Positions 45,139 to 54,277 of a DNA stretch of 64,000 nt are shown one piece after another. How positions within the stretch are numbered: the stretch's first letter is position 1; every line of letters starts with the position of its first letter. Made by a program: the position numbers and the translations under genes. Origin of the DNA: Jannaschia helgolandensis (lineage in GTDB: Bacteria > Pseudomonadota > Alphaproteobacteria > Rhodobacterales > Rhodobacteraceae); NCBI RefSeq assembly GCF_900109285.1, contig NZ_FNZQ01000002.1, positions 186,001-250,000 on the forward strand, written 5' to 3'. The notes under the pieces were generated by a model that was not told the origin of the DNA, did not search any database, and saw only the letters and a program-made list of their open reading frames with translations.

Positions 45139-45303
45139 AAAGCCAGTTCAGCGTGGCGCGGGGATAGCCGCGCCGTACGGGAAAGGAAAGAGGGTTTGTC
45201 GGGCGATAGCGCGAAAAGCGCCGTGTCGCGAATGGCCTTTGGGTCGGACCCCAGACCGTGGGCGCGACTTGCGGCGCGGCGGTCTCCGACCTAGTCACCG
45301 ATC

Positions 45304-45969
45304 ATGCAACCCGACTGGATCACTTCGGACGCGCCCGTCCCTTATCCCGACGCCCTGACCGCGATGCAGGACCGGGTCGCGTCGATCCGCAACGGCACGG
45401 CGAACGAGGCGATCTGGTTGCTGGAACATCCAGCGCTGTACACGGCAGGAACCTCGGCCAGACCGGCGGACCTGACCGACCCGGCCCGGTTTCCCGTCTA
45501 CGAGGCCCGGCGCGGCGGACAATATACCTACCACGGGCCGGGGCAGCGGGTCGTCTATACGATGCTGGACGTCGGGGCGCGGGGTCGCGACGTGCGCGCC
45601 TTCGTGCAGACGCTGGAAACCTGGGTCATCGCCGCACTGGCCGAATTCGGACTGACCGGGCATATCCGCGAAGGTCGGGTCGGCGTCTGGATCGAACGGC
45701 CCGATAAACCGCCCCTGCCCGACGGCACCCCGCGCGAAGACAAGATCGCCGCCATCGGCATCCGCCTGTCGAAATGGGTCAGCTTTCATGGCCTGTCGAT
45801 CAACGTTGAGCCAAATCTGTCGCATTTCAATGGTATCGTGCCCTGTGGCATCACCGGACATGGAATCACGTCGCTGGTCGACCTGGGGCTGCCGGTGACG
45901 ATGGACGATCTGGACGCGGCTTTGAAGCGGACGTTCGGGCATGCTTTTCCGAATGTCAGCGACGCATAG
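45304..45969 (+). CDS. lipB: Lipoyl(octanoyl) transferase
   Basis: Transfers octanoyl groups from acyl carrier protein to lipoyl domains, first step of protein lipoylation. Protein of 221 residues with [13 protein letters not shown], the catalytic Lys147 in [12 protein letters not shown] and the nucleophile Cys181 in GIVPCGIT. All residues needed for activity are present. The gene stands alone, after the tRNA and its terminator. Confidence 0.95.
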   Translation: MQPDWITSDAPVPYPDALTAMQDRVASIRNGTANEAIWLLEHPALYTAGTSARPADLTDPARFPVYEARRGGQYTYHGPGQRVVYTMLDVGARGRDVRAFVQTLETWVIAALAEFGLTGHIREGRVGVWIERPDKPPLPDGTPREDKIAAIGIRLSKWVSFHGLSINVEPNLSHFNGIVPCGITGHGITSLVDLGLPVTMDDLDAALKRTFGHAFPNVSDA

Positions 45970-45989
45970 GCGGCATCAAACCGGGTTCG

Positions 45990-46289
45990 TCAAACTGACG
46001 TATCCAGCCCTTCGACACAGACCAGTCGAGCAGAACTGCAGGCATCCCTGATCGTTTTGAGTCCTTGGTAGGTTGGTCCGTTGTAGAACCCCTCCCACGC
46101 GGCGACGGATGGGAACTCGATCAAGACGATCCGTCGCGGTTCCCAATCGCCCTCGTGCACCCTGTGCGGGCCGCCGCGCGCCAGATATTTCGCCCCTGCC
46201 TCGGCCAGGGCTGGCTTCACGCGCGTCATGAAGATCTGATACTCATCCGCATCGCGGATATCGACGTCGAAGATTACGTAAGCCTTCAT
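45990..46289 (-). CDS. DUF1330 domain protein
   Basis: Protein of 99 residues with the DUF1330 dimeric alpha/beta-barrel: MKAYVIFDVDIRDADEYQIF and FPSVAAWEGFYNGPTYQ, EGL near the end. AGGAGG precedes the ATG. Members are small cytoplasmic proteins related to monooxygenase-like ferredoxin folds without known activity. It is convergent with lipB and divergent from the polyketide synthase gene. Confidence 0.88.
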   Translation of the reverse strand: MKAYVIFDVDIRDADEYQIFMTRVKPALAEAGAKYLARGGPHRVHEGDWEPRRIVLIEFPSVAAWEGFYNGPTYQGLKTIRDACSSARLVCVEGLDTSV

Positions 46290-46474
46290 ATCGATTGGCC
46301 TCCTGATATTCGGCAGATACGTCGTCCCACCGCTCAGGCGAATCTACAGGCTGTCGTGACGTGGCGTAAACGGTCGAATGCCGATTTTGTGTTCGATGAG
46401 CGTTTGACGCGACTCTGCGGCGATCCATGTTGTCGCGAACGGCGGTCTTAATCCGCTCTCGGGATAATTGGCCC

Positions 46475-47524
46475 ATGACTGTTATGCTTCACGGGCTGGC
46501 GACCGTATTGCCGCCACACGACCTGCCACAGGATCTGGTTCAGGCCCGTGCCGAAAAGATCCTTGGTCCGCGGTATCCTCAATTCGCCCGTCTCCTGACA
46601 ACCTTTTCGCAGTCCGGCATCGAACGCAGACGCTCGGTCGCACCGCTGGAATGGTTCGACGATGCCGCCCATGGGTGGGAAGAGCGCAACCGCATCTGGC
46701 ACGATGGCTGCGCCGCGATGGTCCGCGATGCCGCTTCGGCCGCATTGGATGACGCGGGTTGGACCGCGAAAACGGTTGACGTGGTCGTGACCGTCACGTC
46801 AACAGGCATCGCCACACCGACGCTGGAGGCAGTGGTCTGGAGCGATATGGGATTCCGCCAGGATGTGATGCGAGTGCCGGTTTTCGGGCTGGGGTGTGCG
46901 GGCGGCGCCTCCGGTCTGTCGATCGCCGCACAGCTTGCCAAGGGGCGTCCCGGCGCGCGTGTCCTGCTGATCGTAGTCGAGGCCTGCACCCCATCGTTCC
47001 GCACGGATCGGCTGCAAAAGTCAGATATCATCGCCACCGTTCTGTTCGGTGACGGCGCTGCGGCGGCCTGTCTGTCGACCAATGGCGCGGCTGCCATCAC
47101 GCTGGACGCGGGCGTTCAGCACATCTGGCCCGACACATTGGAGATCATGGGCTGGGACGTGGACGATTCCGGCCTTGGCGTGATCTTCGACAGGTCCATT
47201 CCCGCCTTTGCCATGGCGCATATGGCAGGGGCGGTCGACGCGGCCCTGACCGCCATGGGTCGGACGCGGGCCGAATTCGATGGCATGATCTGTCACCCCG
47301 GAGGAGCAAAGGTCATCACCGCGCTGGAAACCGCGCTGGACCTGCCCGACGGCACGCTCGACCTGGAGCGCGAAGTGCTCCGCGACCATGGCAACATGAG
47401 CGCGCCGACCGTCCTGTTCGTGCTGGATGCCGCCCGAAAAGCCGGGCGCACGGGCCGGTTCCTGATGATGGCGCTCGGCCCGGGCTTCACCGCGTCCTTC
47501 GTTCCGCTGGAGATTTCCGCATGA
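46475..47524 (+). CDS. Type III polyketide synthase
   Basis: Condensing enzyme of 349 residues of the chalcone synthase-like family. The catalytic triad is complete: Cys141 in FGLGCAGG, His274 in CHPGGAKV and Asn307 in HGNMSAPT. In bacteria such enzymes extend fatty acyl starters with malonyl-CoA to alkylpyrones or alkylresorcinols. Its stop overlaps the ATG of an isoprenylcysteine methyltransferase-like gene, a pairing known for such products. The ATG at 46475 gives the family N-terminus; a start further upstream would add residues of unrelated type. Confidence 0.92.
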   Translation: MTVMLHGLATVLPPHDLPQDLVQARAEKILGPRYPQFARLLTTFSQSGIERRRSVAPLEWFDDAAHGWEERNRIWHDGCAAMVRDAASAALDDAGWTAKTVDVVVTVTSTGIATPTLEAVVWSDMGFRQDVMRVPVFGLGCAGGASGLSIAAQLAKGRPGARVLLIVVEACTPSFRTDRLQKSDIIATVLFGDGAAAACLSTNGAAAITLDAGVQHIWPDTLEIMGWDVDDSGLGVIFDRSIPAFAMAHMAGAVDAALTAMGRTRAEFDGMICHPGGAKVITALETALDLPDGTLDLEREVLRDHGNMSAPTVLFVLDAARKAGRTGRFLMMALGPGFTASFVPLEISA

Positions 47525-48015
47525 TCGGCCCGGTCCTGTTCCTGACCTTCGTGATCGTGCAGCGATTGGTCGAACTGGCGATCGCGCGGCACAATACCGC
47601 CCGCTTGCTCGCACGCGGGGCAGTGGAACATGGCGCGGCGCACTATCCGGCCATCGTCGTCCTGCACATTGCGTGGATCGGGGCGATGGTCGTCTGGGGC
47701 TGGGATGAGCCGCTTCGCCTGCCCTGGTTAGCGGCCTTCGTCATCTTGCAAGTCCTGCGGGTCTGGGTTCTGGTCACGCTGGGCGAGCGATGGACCACCC
47801 GCATCATCGTCCTGAACGAACCGCTGGAGTCACGCGGGCCGTTCCGCATAATCCCCCATCCGAATTATGCGGTCGTCATTGCAGAAATCGCCGTGACGCC
47901 CATGGTTCTGGGACTGACCTGGGTTGCGCTCCTTTTCACGGCCCTGAACGCCGCATTGCTGTTCGGCGTTCGCATTCCTGCGGAAAACCGGGCTCTGGCG
48001 CAGTACCGAACCTGA
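47521..48015 (+). CDS. Isoprenylcysteine carboxyl methyltransferase family protein
   Basis: Membrane methyltransferase of 164 residues with about four hydrophobic helices and the signature LESRGPFRIIPHPNYAVVI plus a closing E-N-R-A-L pattern. In Bacillus and Streptomyces similar genes next to type III polyketide synthases methylate the alkylpyrone or resorcinol product. The ATGA overlap with the polyketide synthase gene favours that role here rather than protein methylation. Confidence 0.85.
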   Translation: MIGPVLFLTFVIVQRLVELAIARHNTARLLARGAVEHGAAHYPAIVVLHIAWIGAMVVWGWDEPLRLPWLAAFVILQVLRVWVLVTLGERWTTRIIVLNEPLESRGPFRIIPHPNYAVVIAEIAVTPMVLGLTWVALLFTALNAALLFGVRIPAENRALAQYRT

Positions 48016-48173
48016 GACAGGACCGATAAAACAACCCCTGCGGCAATTTTCCCGCCCTCCGCGACCTCTTGTGCCGTTGCCCCAGCGGGATACGAGGGCT
48101 AGAACGCCCTGTATCACGGAAGGGTGTCCGCATCCCGCCGCAGAATCGATTTTCACGTCACGGGAGCGACCGC

Positions 48174-49847
48174 ATGGCCGACGCCGCACAGACCGGACAC
48201 GACACGCACGAGAAGCCGGGCTTCTTCACGCGCTGGTTCATGTCTACAAATCACAAGGATATCGGGATCCTTTACCTGTTCGTTTCCGGACTTGCGGGTT
48301 TCATCTCGGTGTCGTTCACCATCTACATGCGGCTCGAACTTATGGAGCCGGGTGTTCAGTTCATGTGCCTCGAAGGGGCGCGGCTGTTTGCGAACGCCGC
48401 GGAAACCTGCACGCCGAACGGTCACCTGTGGAACGTGCTGATTACCGGCCACGGCATCCTTATGATGTTCTTCGTGGTGATCCCGGCCCTGTTCGGCGGT
48501 TTCGGCAATTATTTCATGCCCCTGCACATCGGTGCGCCGGACATGGCCTTTCCGCGCCTCAACAACCTGTCTTTCTGGCTGTTCGTGGCAGGCACTTCGC
48601 TGGCCATCCTGTCGGTGCTGGTGCCCGGTGGCAACGGTCAGAACGGGTCCGGCATCGGGTGGGTGCTGTATCCGCCGCTGTCCACGACCGAAGCGGGCAT
48701 GTCGACCGATATCGCCATCTTCGCCGTCCACGTATCGGGCGCGTCGTCCATTCTGGGCGCGATCAACATCATCACGACCTTTCTGAACATGCGCGCACCG
48801 GGCATGACGCTGCACAAGGTGCCGCTGTTCGCGTGGTCGATCTTCGTGACGGCCTGGCTGATCCTGCTGGCACTGCCGGTTCTGGCCGGAGCGATCACCA
48901 TGTTGCTGACGGACCGGAACTTCGGAACGACGTTCTTCGATCCGGCAGGAGGCGGTGACCCGGTGCTCTATCAGAACATCCTGTGGTTCTTCGGTCACCC
49001 CGAGGTCTACATCGTGATTCTGCCCGCATTCGGCATCGTGTCTCATGTCATCAGCACCTTTTCAAAAAAACCGATCTTCGGTTACCTGCCCATGGTCTAT
49101 GCGATGGTCGCAATCGGCGGTCTGGGCTTCGTCGTCTGGGCGCACCACATGTACACGGTCGGCATGTCGCTGACACAGCAGTCCTACTTCATGGTCGCGA
49201 CGATGATCATCGCGGTTCCGACGGGGGTGAAGATCTTCTCCTGGATCGCGACGATGTGGGGCGGCTCGGTCAGCTTCGAGACCCCGATGCTGTTCGCGGT
49301 CGGGTTTATCTTCCTCTTCACCGTCGGCGGCGTGACCGGCATCGTGCTAAGCCAGGCCGGGATCGACCGGGTCTATCACGATACCTATTACGTGGTCGCG
49401 CACTTCCACTATGTGATGTCTCTGGGTGCGGTATTCGGCATCTTTGCGGGCATATATTACTGGATCGGCAAGATGTCCGGTCGCCAATATCCCGAATGGG
49501 CCGGAAAGCTGCACTTCTGGACCTTCTTCATCGGCGCGAACCTGACGTTCTTCCCGCAGCACTTCCTGGGCCGCCAGGGCATGCCACGCCGCTACATCGA
49601 CTATCCGGATGCCTTCGCGCTCTGGAACTATGTGTCGAGCTGGGGTGCCTTCCTGTCCTTCGCCTCGTTCCTGTTCTTCATCGGTGTGGTGTTCTACACC
49701 ATCCTCGCGGGTCGCAAGGTCACCGAACCGGCCTATTGGGGCGAGCATGCGGACACGCTGGAATGGACCCTGTCAAACCCGCCGCCGGCGCACACGTTCG
49801 AACAGCTTCCCACGCGCGACATGTGGGACAAGCAACCGGGACACTGA
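48174..49847 (+). CDS. ctaD: Cytochrome c oxidase subunit I
   Basis: Catalytic haem-copper subunit of the aa3-type oxidase, 557 residues and twelve membrane helices. [12 protein letters not shown] at the N-terminus, [17 protein letters not shown] (copper B histidine with the Tyr partner), the WAHHMYTVG histidines and [12 protein letters not shown] (haem ligands) are all visible. The gene stands alone except for the DUF2244 gene; other oxidase subunits (ctaC, ctaE) are elsewhere. The start at 48174 is preceded by GGGAGCG. Confidence 0.96.
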   Translation: MADAAQTGHDTHEKPGFFTRWFMSTNHKDIGILYLFVSGLAGFISVSFTIYMRLELMEPGVQFMCLEGARLFANAAETCTPNGHLWNVLITGHGILMMFFVVIPALFGGFGNYFMPLHIGAPDMAFPRLNNLSFWLFVAGTSLAILSVLVPGGNGQNGSGIGWVLYPPLSTTEAGMSTDIAIFAVHVSGASSILGAINIITTFLNMRAPGMTLHKVPLFAWSIFVTAWLILLALPVLAGAITMLLTDRNFGTTFFDPAGGGDPVLYQNILWFFGHPEVYIVILPAFGIVSHVISTFSKKPIFGYLPMVYAMVAIGGLGFVVWAHHMYTVGMSLTQQSYFMVATMIIAVPTGVKIFSWIATMWGGSVSFETPMLFAVGFIFLFTVGGVTGIVLSQAGIDRVYHDTYYVVAHFHYVMSLGAVFGIFAGIYYWIGKMSGRQYPEWAGKLHFWTFFIGANLTFFPQHFLGRQGMPRRYIDYPDAFALWNYVSSWGAFLSFASFLFFIGVVFYTILAGRKVTEPAYWGEHADTLEWTLSNPPPAHTFEQLPTRDMWDKQPGH

Positions 49848-50356
49848 TGCCCTACGAGGTCACCGTAGACCGACAGCAGGCCCCGGCATCGTCCGGGGCC
49901 TTGTTGTATGAAGTGCGGCTCTGGCCGCATCAGTCACTAACCGGGACCGGCTTTGTCTGGATCATGGGCGGCACCTCCGTCATGGCGATGTTGCCGCTGG
50001 TCGCGCTTCTGGGAACAGTCGCCCTCTGGGGTATCCTGCCCTTTGCGATGTTATCGGTCGTCGCTCTGTGGTGGTCGCTAAATCGCAGCTGGAAAGACCG
50101 CGATATTCTGGAAGTGTTTTCCGTGACGGCAGATACCGCTACCCTGACCCGGACAGACCCCGATGGTTCCACCCGCGACTGGCTGGCGAATTCGCATTGG
50201 GCGCGCGTGAAATGGCACGCGAAAGTGGGCCGGGTCGAGGATTACCTGACACTGGAAGGCGGTCCGCGCGCGGTCGAGATCGGATCGTTCCTGACACCGG
50301 GCGAAAGACGCGCGTTGCTGCCGGGCCTCGAAGCCGCGTTGCATCGCGCGCGCTAA
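49847..50356 (+). CDS. DUF2244 membrane protein
   Basis: Protein of 169 residues with two hydrophobic helices near residues 35-75 and a C-terminal soluble region (LNRSWKDRDILEVFSV and EIGSFLTPGERRAL). DUF2244 proteins are found next to cytochrome c oxidase genes in alphaproteobacteria, role unproven. ATG at 49847 shares one base with the ctaD stop (TGATG), indicating coupled translation. The 3' end overlaps the end of the convergent modC by four bases. Confidence 0.88.
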   Translation: MPYEVTVDRQQAPASSGALLYEVRLWPHQSLTGTGFVWIMGGTSVMAMLPLVALLGTVALWGILPFAMLSVVALWWSLNRSWKDRDILEVFSVTADTATLTRTDPDGSTRDWLANSHWARVKWHAKVGRVEDYLTLEGGPRAVEIGSFLTPGERRALLPGLEAALHRAR

Positions 50357-51402
50357 CTTCCGCCCCCCACGTCCGATCGCGCCACGCCGCTGGTCTTGAG
50401 GACGGCCCAGACCTTCTGCCCCACGCCCAACCCCAGCCTGTCGAACGACCGTCGGGTCAGCCTTGCCAGCAATACCCCATCTCCGGCCTGTAACCGCAGC
50501 ATGACGCCCGGCCCCTGCCCGGCCTGCACTGCTTCGATCACGGCAGGCAGGGTATTGAGCGCGGACAAGCCCTGCGGCTCCTGGGTAGCGACGATAACGT
50601 CTTCGGCCCGGATGCGGATGCGCACGCGGCCCCCGGTCACGCCCGCGACGTGCAAGACGCCCGCCGGGGTCCGGATTGCGGCCAAGCCATCGGCGACCTC
50701 GATCACATCACCCTCCAGCACCGCGCCCGCCTGGCTCGGTCCCATCAGCGCGGCAGCCTCGGGGTCGGAGAGGATTTCGGTCAACGGCCCGGCCCGCACC
50801 ACGCGCCCCTCCCGCAGCAGAACCAGGGTGTCCGCCAATCGCGCGACCTCCTCGATGGCGTGCGAAATATAGAGGATCGGCACGCCAGCCCCCCTCAACC
50901 GCTCCAGCCATGGAAGGATCGTCTCGCGCCGCCGGGCATCCAGCGCCGCCAACGGCTCGTCCATGATCAACAGTTTCGGCTGCCGCAGCAGGGCGCGTCC
51001 GATAGCGACCCGTGCCCCCTCGCCACCCGAGAGACCGCCGGGGCGCCGGTCCAGCAGATCGGCAATACCCAGCATATTTGCCACATCGGTCGGGTCCATG
51101 TCGCGCCGCGCGCCATACATCAGGTTGGCCCGGACGCTCAGATGCGGGAACAACCGCGCCTCCTGAAACACATATCCTATGTCGCGCCGATGCGGCGGCA
51201 GGTCCGTATCGCCATCGAACACGACCCGCCCGTCCACTGCGATCCGCCCGGTATCCGGTCGCGTCAAACCGGCGACGCAACGTGCCAGCGTGGTCTTGCC
51301 CGCACCCGACGGGCCGAAGACCGCCGTGACGCCGGATGCGGTCTGCAAATCGACGTCCAGCGTGAACGCCCCGACCCGGTGCTGAACTGACACGTCCAAC
51401 AT
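50353..51402 (-). CDS. modC: Molybdate ABC transporter ATPase
   Basis: ATPase of 349 residues. Walker A GPSGAGKT is at 30-37, the signature LSGGE at about 124, Walker B LLIMDEPLAALD follows, and the H-loop is ISHAIEE. The C-terminal part (about 230-345, VRIRIRAEDVIVATQEPQG) is the TOBE/molbindin domain that senses oxyanion. Its ATG shares a base with the modB stop. It drives molybdate import through ModB. Confidence 0.95.
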   Translation of the reverse strand: MLDVSVQHRVGAFTLDVDLQTASGVTAVFGPSGAGKTTLARCVAGLTRPDTGRIAVDGRVVFDGDTDLPPHRRDIGYVFQEARLFPHLSVRANLMYGARRDMDPTDVANMLGIADLLDRRPGGLSGGEGARVAIGRALLRQPKLLIMDEPLAALDARRRETILPWLERLRGAGVPILYISHAIEEVARLADTLVLLREGRVVRAGPLTEILSDPEAAALMGPSQAGAVLEGDVIEVADGLAAIRTPAGVLHVAGVTGGRVRIRIRAEDVIVATQEPQGLSALNTLPAVIEAVQAGQGPGVMLRLQAGDGVLLARLTRRSFDRLGLGVGQKVWAVLKTSGVARSDVGGGS

Positions 51403-52094
51403 CAGCGACCCGCCACGCGGGCAGCGATGCGCGGCGCCAGCCAGTTCGAAACCAGGACTGCTCCCACTGCGACCACAACCGCAATCGCCACCAGTCCGCG
51501 CAGGCCCGCCCCGCCATCCGGGACTTGCAAAAAGGCATAGATCGCCGAGGGCAAGGTCCGCGTCTCGCCGGGGATGGAGGCGACGAAGGTGATCGTCGCG
51601 CCGAATTCGCCGAAGGCCTTGGCGAAGCCCAGCGTCGCCCCCGCCAAAACGCCCGGTGCGGCCAGCGGCAACGTGACCGTCCGCCAGACCCGCCAGGGCG
51701 ATGCACCAAGTGTTGCCGCCGCCTCCTCCAGTTTGGGATCGACCGCTTCGAACGCCAGCCGGATCGCGCGTACGATCAAGGGGAATCCCATAATCGCCGC
51801 TGCCAGCGCAGCCCCCGTCCAGCGGAAGGCAAGGCCGAGGCCTAACGGCTCCAGCACCGCGCCCAGAGGCCCGGAGCGCGAGAACAGCAAAAGCAGGGCG
51901 TATCCGGTTACGACCGGCGGCAGCACCAGTGGCAGGTGGACAAGGGCATCCAGCAAACCCCGACCGCGAAATCGGCCCCGCGCCAGAATGTGCGCCACCC
52001 AGATCGCCACGGGCAGCGACAGGACGGTCGCCACGATGGATACCTTCAGAGACAGGCGCAGCGCCTCCCATGCCTCGGGCGGCAGCTCAATCAT
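51402..52094 (-). CDS. modB: Molybdate ABC transporter permease
   Basis: Membrane permease of 230 residues with five or so helices and the EAA-type loop EEAAATLGASPWRVWRTVTLP. It forms the channel with a second copy. FGEFGATITFVASIPGETRT is the usual conserved stretch of ModB. It overlaps the modA stop and the modC start. Confidence 0.94.
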   Translation of the reverse strand: MIELPPEAWEALRLSLKVSIVATVLSLPVAIWVAHILARGRFRGRGLLDALVHLPLVLPPVVTGYALLLLFSRSGPLGAVLEPLGLGLAFRWTGAALAAAIMGFPLIVRAIRLAFEAVDPKLEEAAATLGASPWRVWRTVTLPLAAPGVLAGATLGFAKAFGEFGATITFVASIPGETRTLPSAIYAFLQVPDGGAGLRGLVAIAVVVAVGAVLVSNWLAPRIAARVAGR

Positions 52095-52843
52095 TCGGTC
52101 GGTGCGGCGGTGAAGCCGTAAGCCGCGAGGATGTCACCGGAGGCGCGGAGATGCGACAGGAACTCCGCCGCCTCGGGCCGGGCCGTCACGCAGGCGGCCA
52201 GATAGAGGATCGGCGCATGGCTGTCCGCAGGAAAGGTTGCCGCGACCTCTACTCCGGTGCCGACAGCATCGGACTTGTAGACCACACCCAAAGGCACATC
52301 GCCGCGCGCAACATAGGCCAGCGCGGCGCGCACATCGGTGGTCAGCAGCAGACGATCCGAGAGACCGGTCCACAGGCCCAGCGTCTCCAGCGCCTGTTGG
52401 GCATAGCGCCCTGCGGGCACCGACATCGGATCGCCCATTGCCAGCCGTCCTGGCCCGAGCGCCGCCGATATGCCCCTTCCAGAAAGCATGACGCGACCGA
52501 CACCGGCGGGTCCCACCAGAACAAGCCGGTTGCCCGCCACAGGGACCGGATCGCCGACCAGCACATTCTGTCCGGCCAGCCAGTTCATCCAGTCCGTCGC
52601 CGCAAGCAACACGACATCGGCTGGCGCGCCGGCAGCGACCTGACGTGCAAGGGTGCCGCTTCCCGCATATGATAGCGTCACGTCCCACCCCGCAGCGATT
52701 TCATCCAGAGCGGGCTTGAGGCTGGCGGCTGCGAAGACGGACACCTGTGCATTGGCCAACACCGGCCCTGTAAAAGCCAGCGCCGCACCCGAGGCCAGAG
52801 CGGCCCGTCTGGTGATATCAGACAGGATGAGGCGTCCCATCAT
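52091..52843 (-). CDS. modA: Molybdate-binding periplasmic protein
   Basis: Periplasmic binding protein of 250 residues with a twin-arginine-like signal (ITRRAALASGAALAFTG) and the family opening VSVFAAASLKPALDEIA. SGTLARQVAAGAPADVVL is the oxyanion-binding segment. ATG is taken at 52843, tandem with another at 52840; these lie inside the end of the SDR gene. No ModE gene or typical ModE site is seen. Confidence 0.92.
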   Translation of the reverse strand: MMGRLILSDITRRAALASGAALAFTGPVLANAQVSVFAAASLKPALDEIAAGWDVTLSYAGSGTLARQVAAGAPADVVLLAATDWMNWLAGQNVLVGDPVPVAGNRLVLVGPAGVGRVMLSGRGISAALGPGRLAMGDPMSVPAGRYAQQALETLGLWTGLSDRLLLTTDVRAALAYVARGDVPLGVVYKSDAVGTGVEVAATFPADSHAPILYLAACVTARPEAAEFLSHLRASGDILAAYGFTAAPTE

Positions 52844-53444
52844 AGGTTTCGAATGCACCGGTCTGTGCAAGGGTCAACGCCTCGAATCGATCCCATAATC
52901 CATTGGCCGAGGTCTCGACCGAGATCGCAGCCGAGTTGCCACCCATATCGGTTCGGACCCAACCCGGATGATAGATACCGACCGCGATGCCCCGCTCCCG
53001 CAGGGCATCCGCCAGGCCGAGTCCCAGATTGATCGCCGCCGCCTTGGACGCGCGATAGGCGAAACTGTTGCCGCTGGCCTGTGACGAAGACCCCATCTGC
53101 GATGAGATAATGGCAATCCGGCCCCCTTCGGACAGATTTTCAAGCTGCGCCTGCACGGTCAGGAACACGCCGGTCGCATTGGTCGCGAAACTGTCGTTCA
53201 GCGCCTCGGCGGTCAGGGTCTCCAGCGTCGCGCCTCGATCGAGGAAGACGCCTGCATTGCAGACAAGCAGGTCAATCGCGCCGATTTCTGCCGCGACACG
53301 GGCCTGCGCACTCGTATCAGTTACGTCAAGGGTCGGCGCATCGCCCGAACGGGTCGTACCGATCACTTCGTGCCCGCGCGCGCGGCCCTCGTCGACCAAT
53401 GCAGCACCTATGCCGCGCGACGTGCCGGTAATCAGGGCACGCAT
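52818..53444 (-). CDS. Short-chain dehydrogenase/reductase
   Basis: NAD(P)-dependent oxidoreductase of 208 residues with GTSRGIG near residue 7, CNAGVF, the catalytic Ser in ISSQMG, and YRASK. It starts at 53444 after the DUF1178 stop and ends inside modA. Substrate unknown. The gene order DUF1178-SDR-modABC with coupled starts indicates one transcript. Confidence 0.9.
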   Translation of the reverse strand: MRALITGTSRGIGAALVDEGRARGHEVIGTTRSGDAPTLDVTDTSAQARVAAEIGAIDLLVCNAGVFLDRGATLETLTAEALNDSFATNATGVFLTVQAQLENLSEGGRIAIISSQMGSSSQASGNSFAYRASKAAAINLGLGLADALRERGIAVGIYHPGWVRTDMGGNSAAISVETSANGLWDRFEALTLAQTGAFETYDGTPHPV

Positions 53445-53445
53445 G

Positions 53446-53841
53446 TCAGTTCGCCTTCGATTTCGGCAAAAACGGCAACGGCGCGATGGGCACGCCATCT
53501 TCCAGCAGCGACTTCACTTCTGCCGCATTCGCTTCGCCGTAGATCGCCTTGTCGCCTTGTGTGCCATGGATCGCCCGCGCTTCTTCGGCGAAGCGACCGC
53601 CGACATAGGTGGCTTCGGATTCAACCTTGCGACGCAGGGCCGCGATTTTCTTCTCGATGTCAGACGCGGGTACGGCAAGGCTTCCGACCTTGGGCGCCAT
53701 GAGCGCCTTTTCCACGCGATCACTACCGCATGCGGCACAGGTCACCAGCCCCTTGGCCGCCAAAGCGTCGAAGGCGTCGGCGGACTGGAACCAGCTGTCG
53801 AAGGCATGGCCATCCGTGCATTTCAGCGAATAGCGGATCAT
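53446..53841 (-). CDS. DUF1178 protein
   Basis: Protein of 131 residues with the DUF1178 N-terminus MIRYSLKCTDGHAFDSWFQS and a CAACGS motif; with the Cys at position 8 it may bind a metal ion, which is inferred from the spacing only. First gene of the operon that ends in modC. No known function. Confidence 0.88.
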   Translation of the reverse strand: MIRYSLKCTDGHAFDSWFQSADAFDALAAKGLVTCAACGSDRVEKALMAPKVGSLAVPASDIEKKIAALRRKVESEATYVGGRFAEEARAIHGTQGDKAIYGEANAAEVKSLLEDGVPIAPLPFLPKSKAN

Positions 53842-53965
53842 AGGATCCCCGATGTCGTTACCCCTTTCAATCTAGGAGGTTTTGCGTCCCGCGCAAGCCG
53901 TAGCCCCTTGATTGCAGGCGCGGTCCGGCTAGCCTCGGGGGGATGTACCATGACATCGCCCCCCC

Positions 53966-54277
53966 ATGCTGACCCATACCGACATCGGGTTCGTGTTCGG
54001 CGCGCGCGAAGGCGGAACCATCGGCCTCGACACCCAGAAGGATTGCATGGTTTTGATGGTGCGCACCGCATCGCTGTGCGGGTTCACCGATCAATACGCG
54101 GATCGGCGGACCTTGCAGAAGATATATGGCGAAAGGCCTGACTGGAACTTCAACAAGATGCGGCTGAATCCATCGGGCGGGATTGACGCTGCCGGGCGGG
54201 TGGGCACCCGATCGATGTCGCCGCAGATGACGCGCGCCATCGAAGCCATCCTGCCGAAAAAGAGCCCAATCCCGTGA
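53966..54277 (+). pseudogene. Glutathione peroxidase remnant with internal deletion
   Basis: Frame of 103 residues made from the two ends of a glutathione peroxidase. Residues 28-56 (MVLMVRTASLCGFTDQYADR) match the active-site region with Cys38 in the selenocysteine/cysteine position, and residues 59-95 (DWNFNKMRLNPSGGIDAAGR) match the C-terminal WNFTKFL segment. The roughly 75 residues between, with the catalytic Gln, are missing, and no frameshift is needed to explain this. The stop overlaps the GTG of the deacetylase gene. Activity as a peroxidase is very unlikely. Confidence 0.65.
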
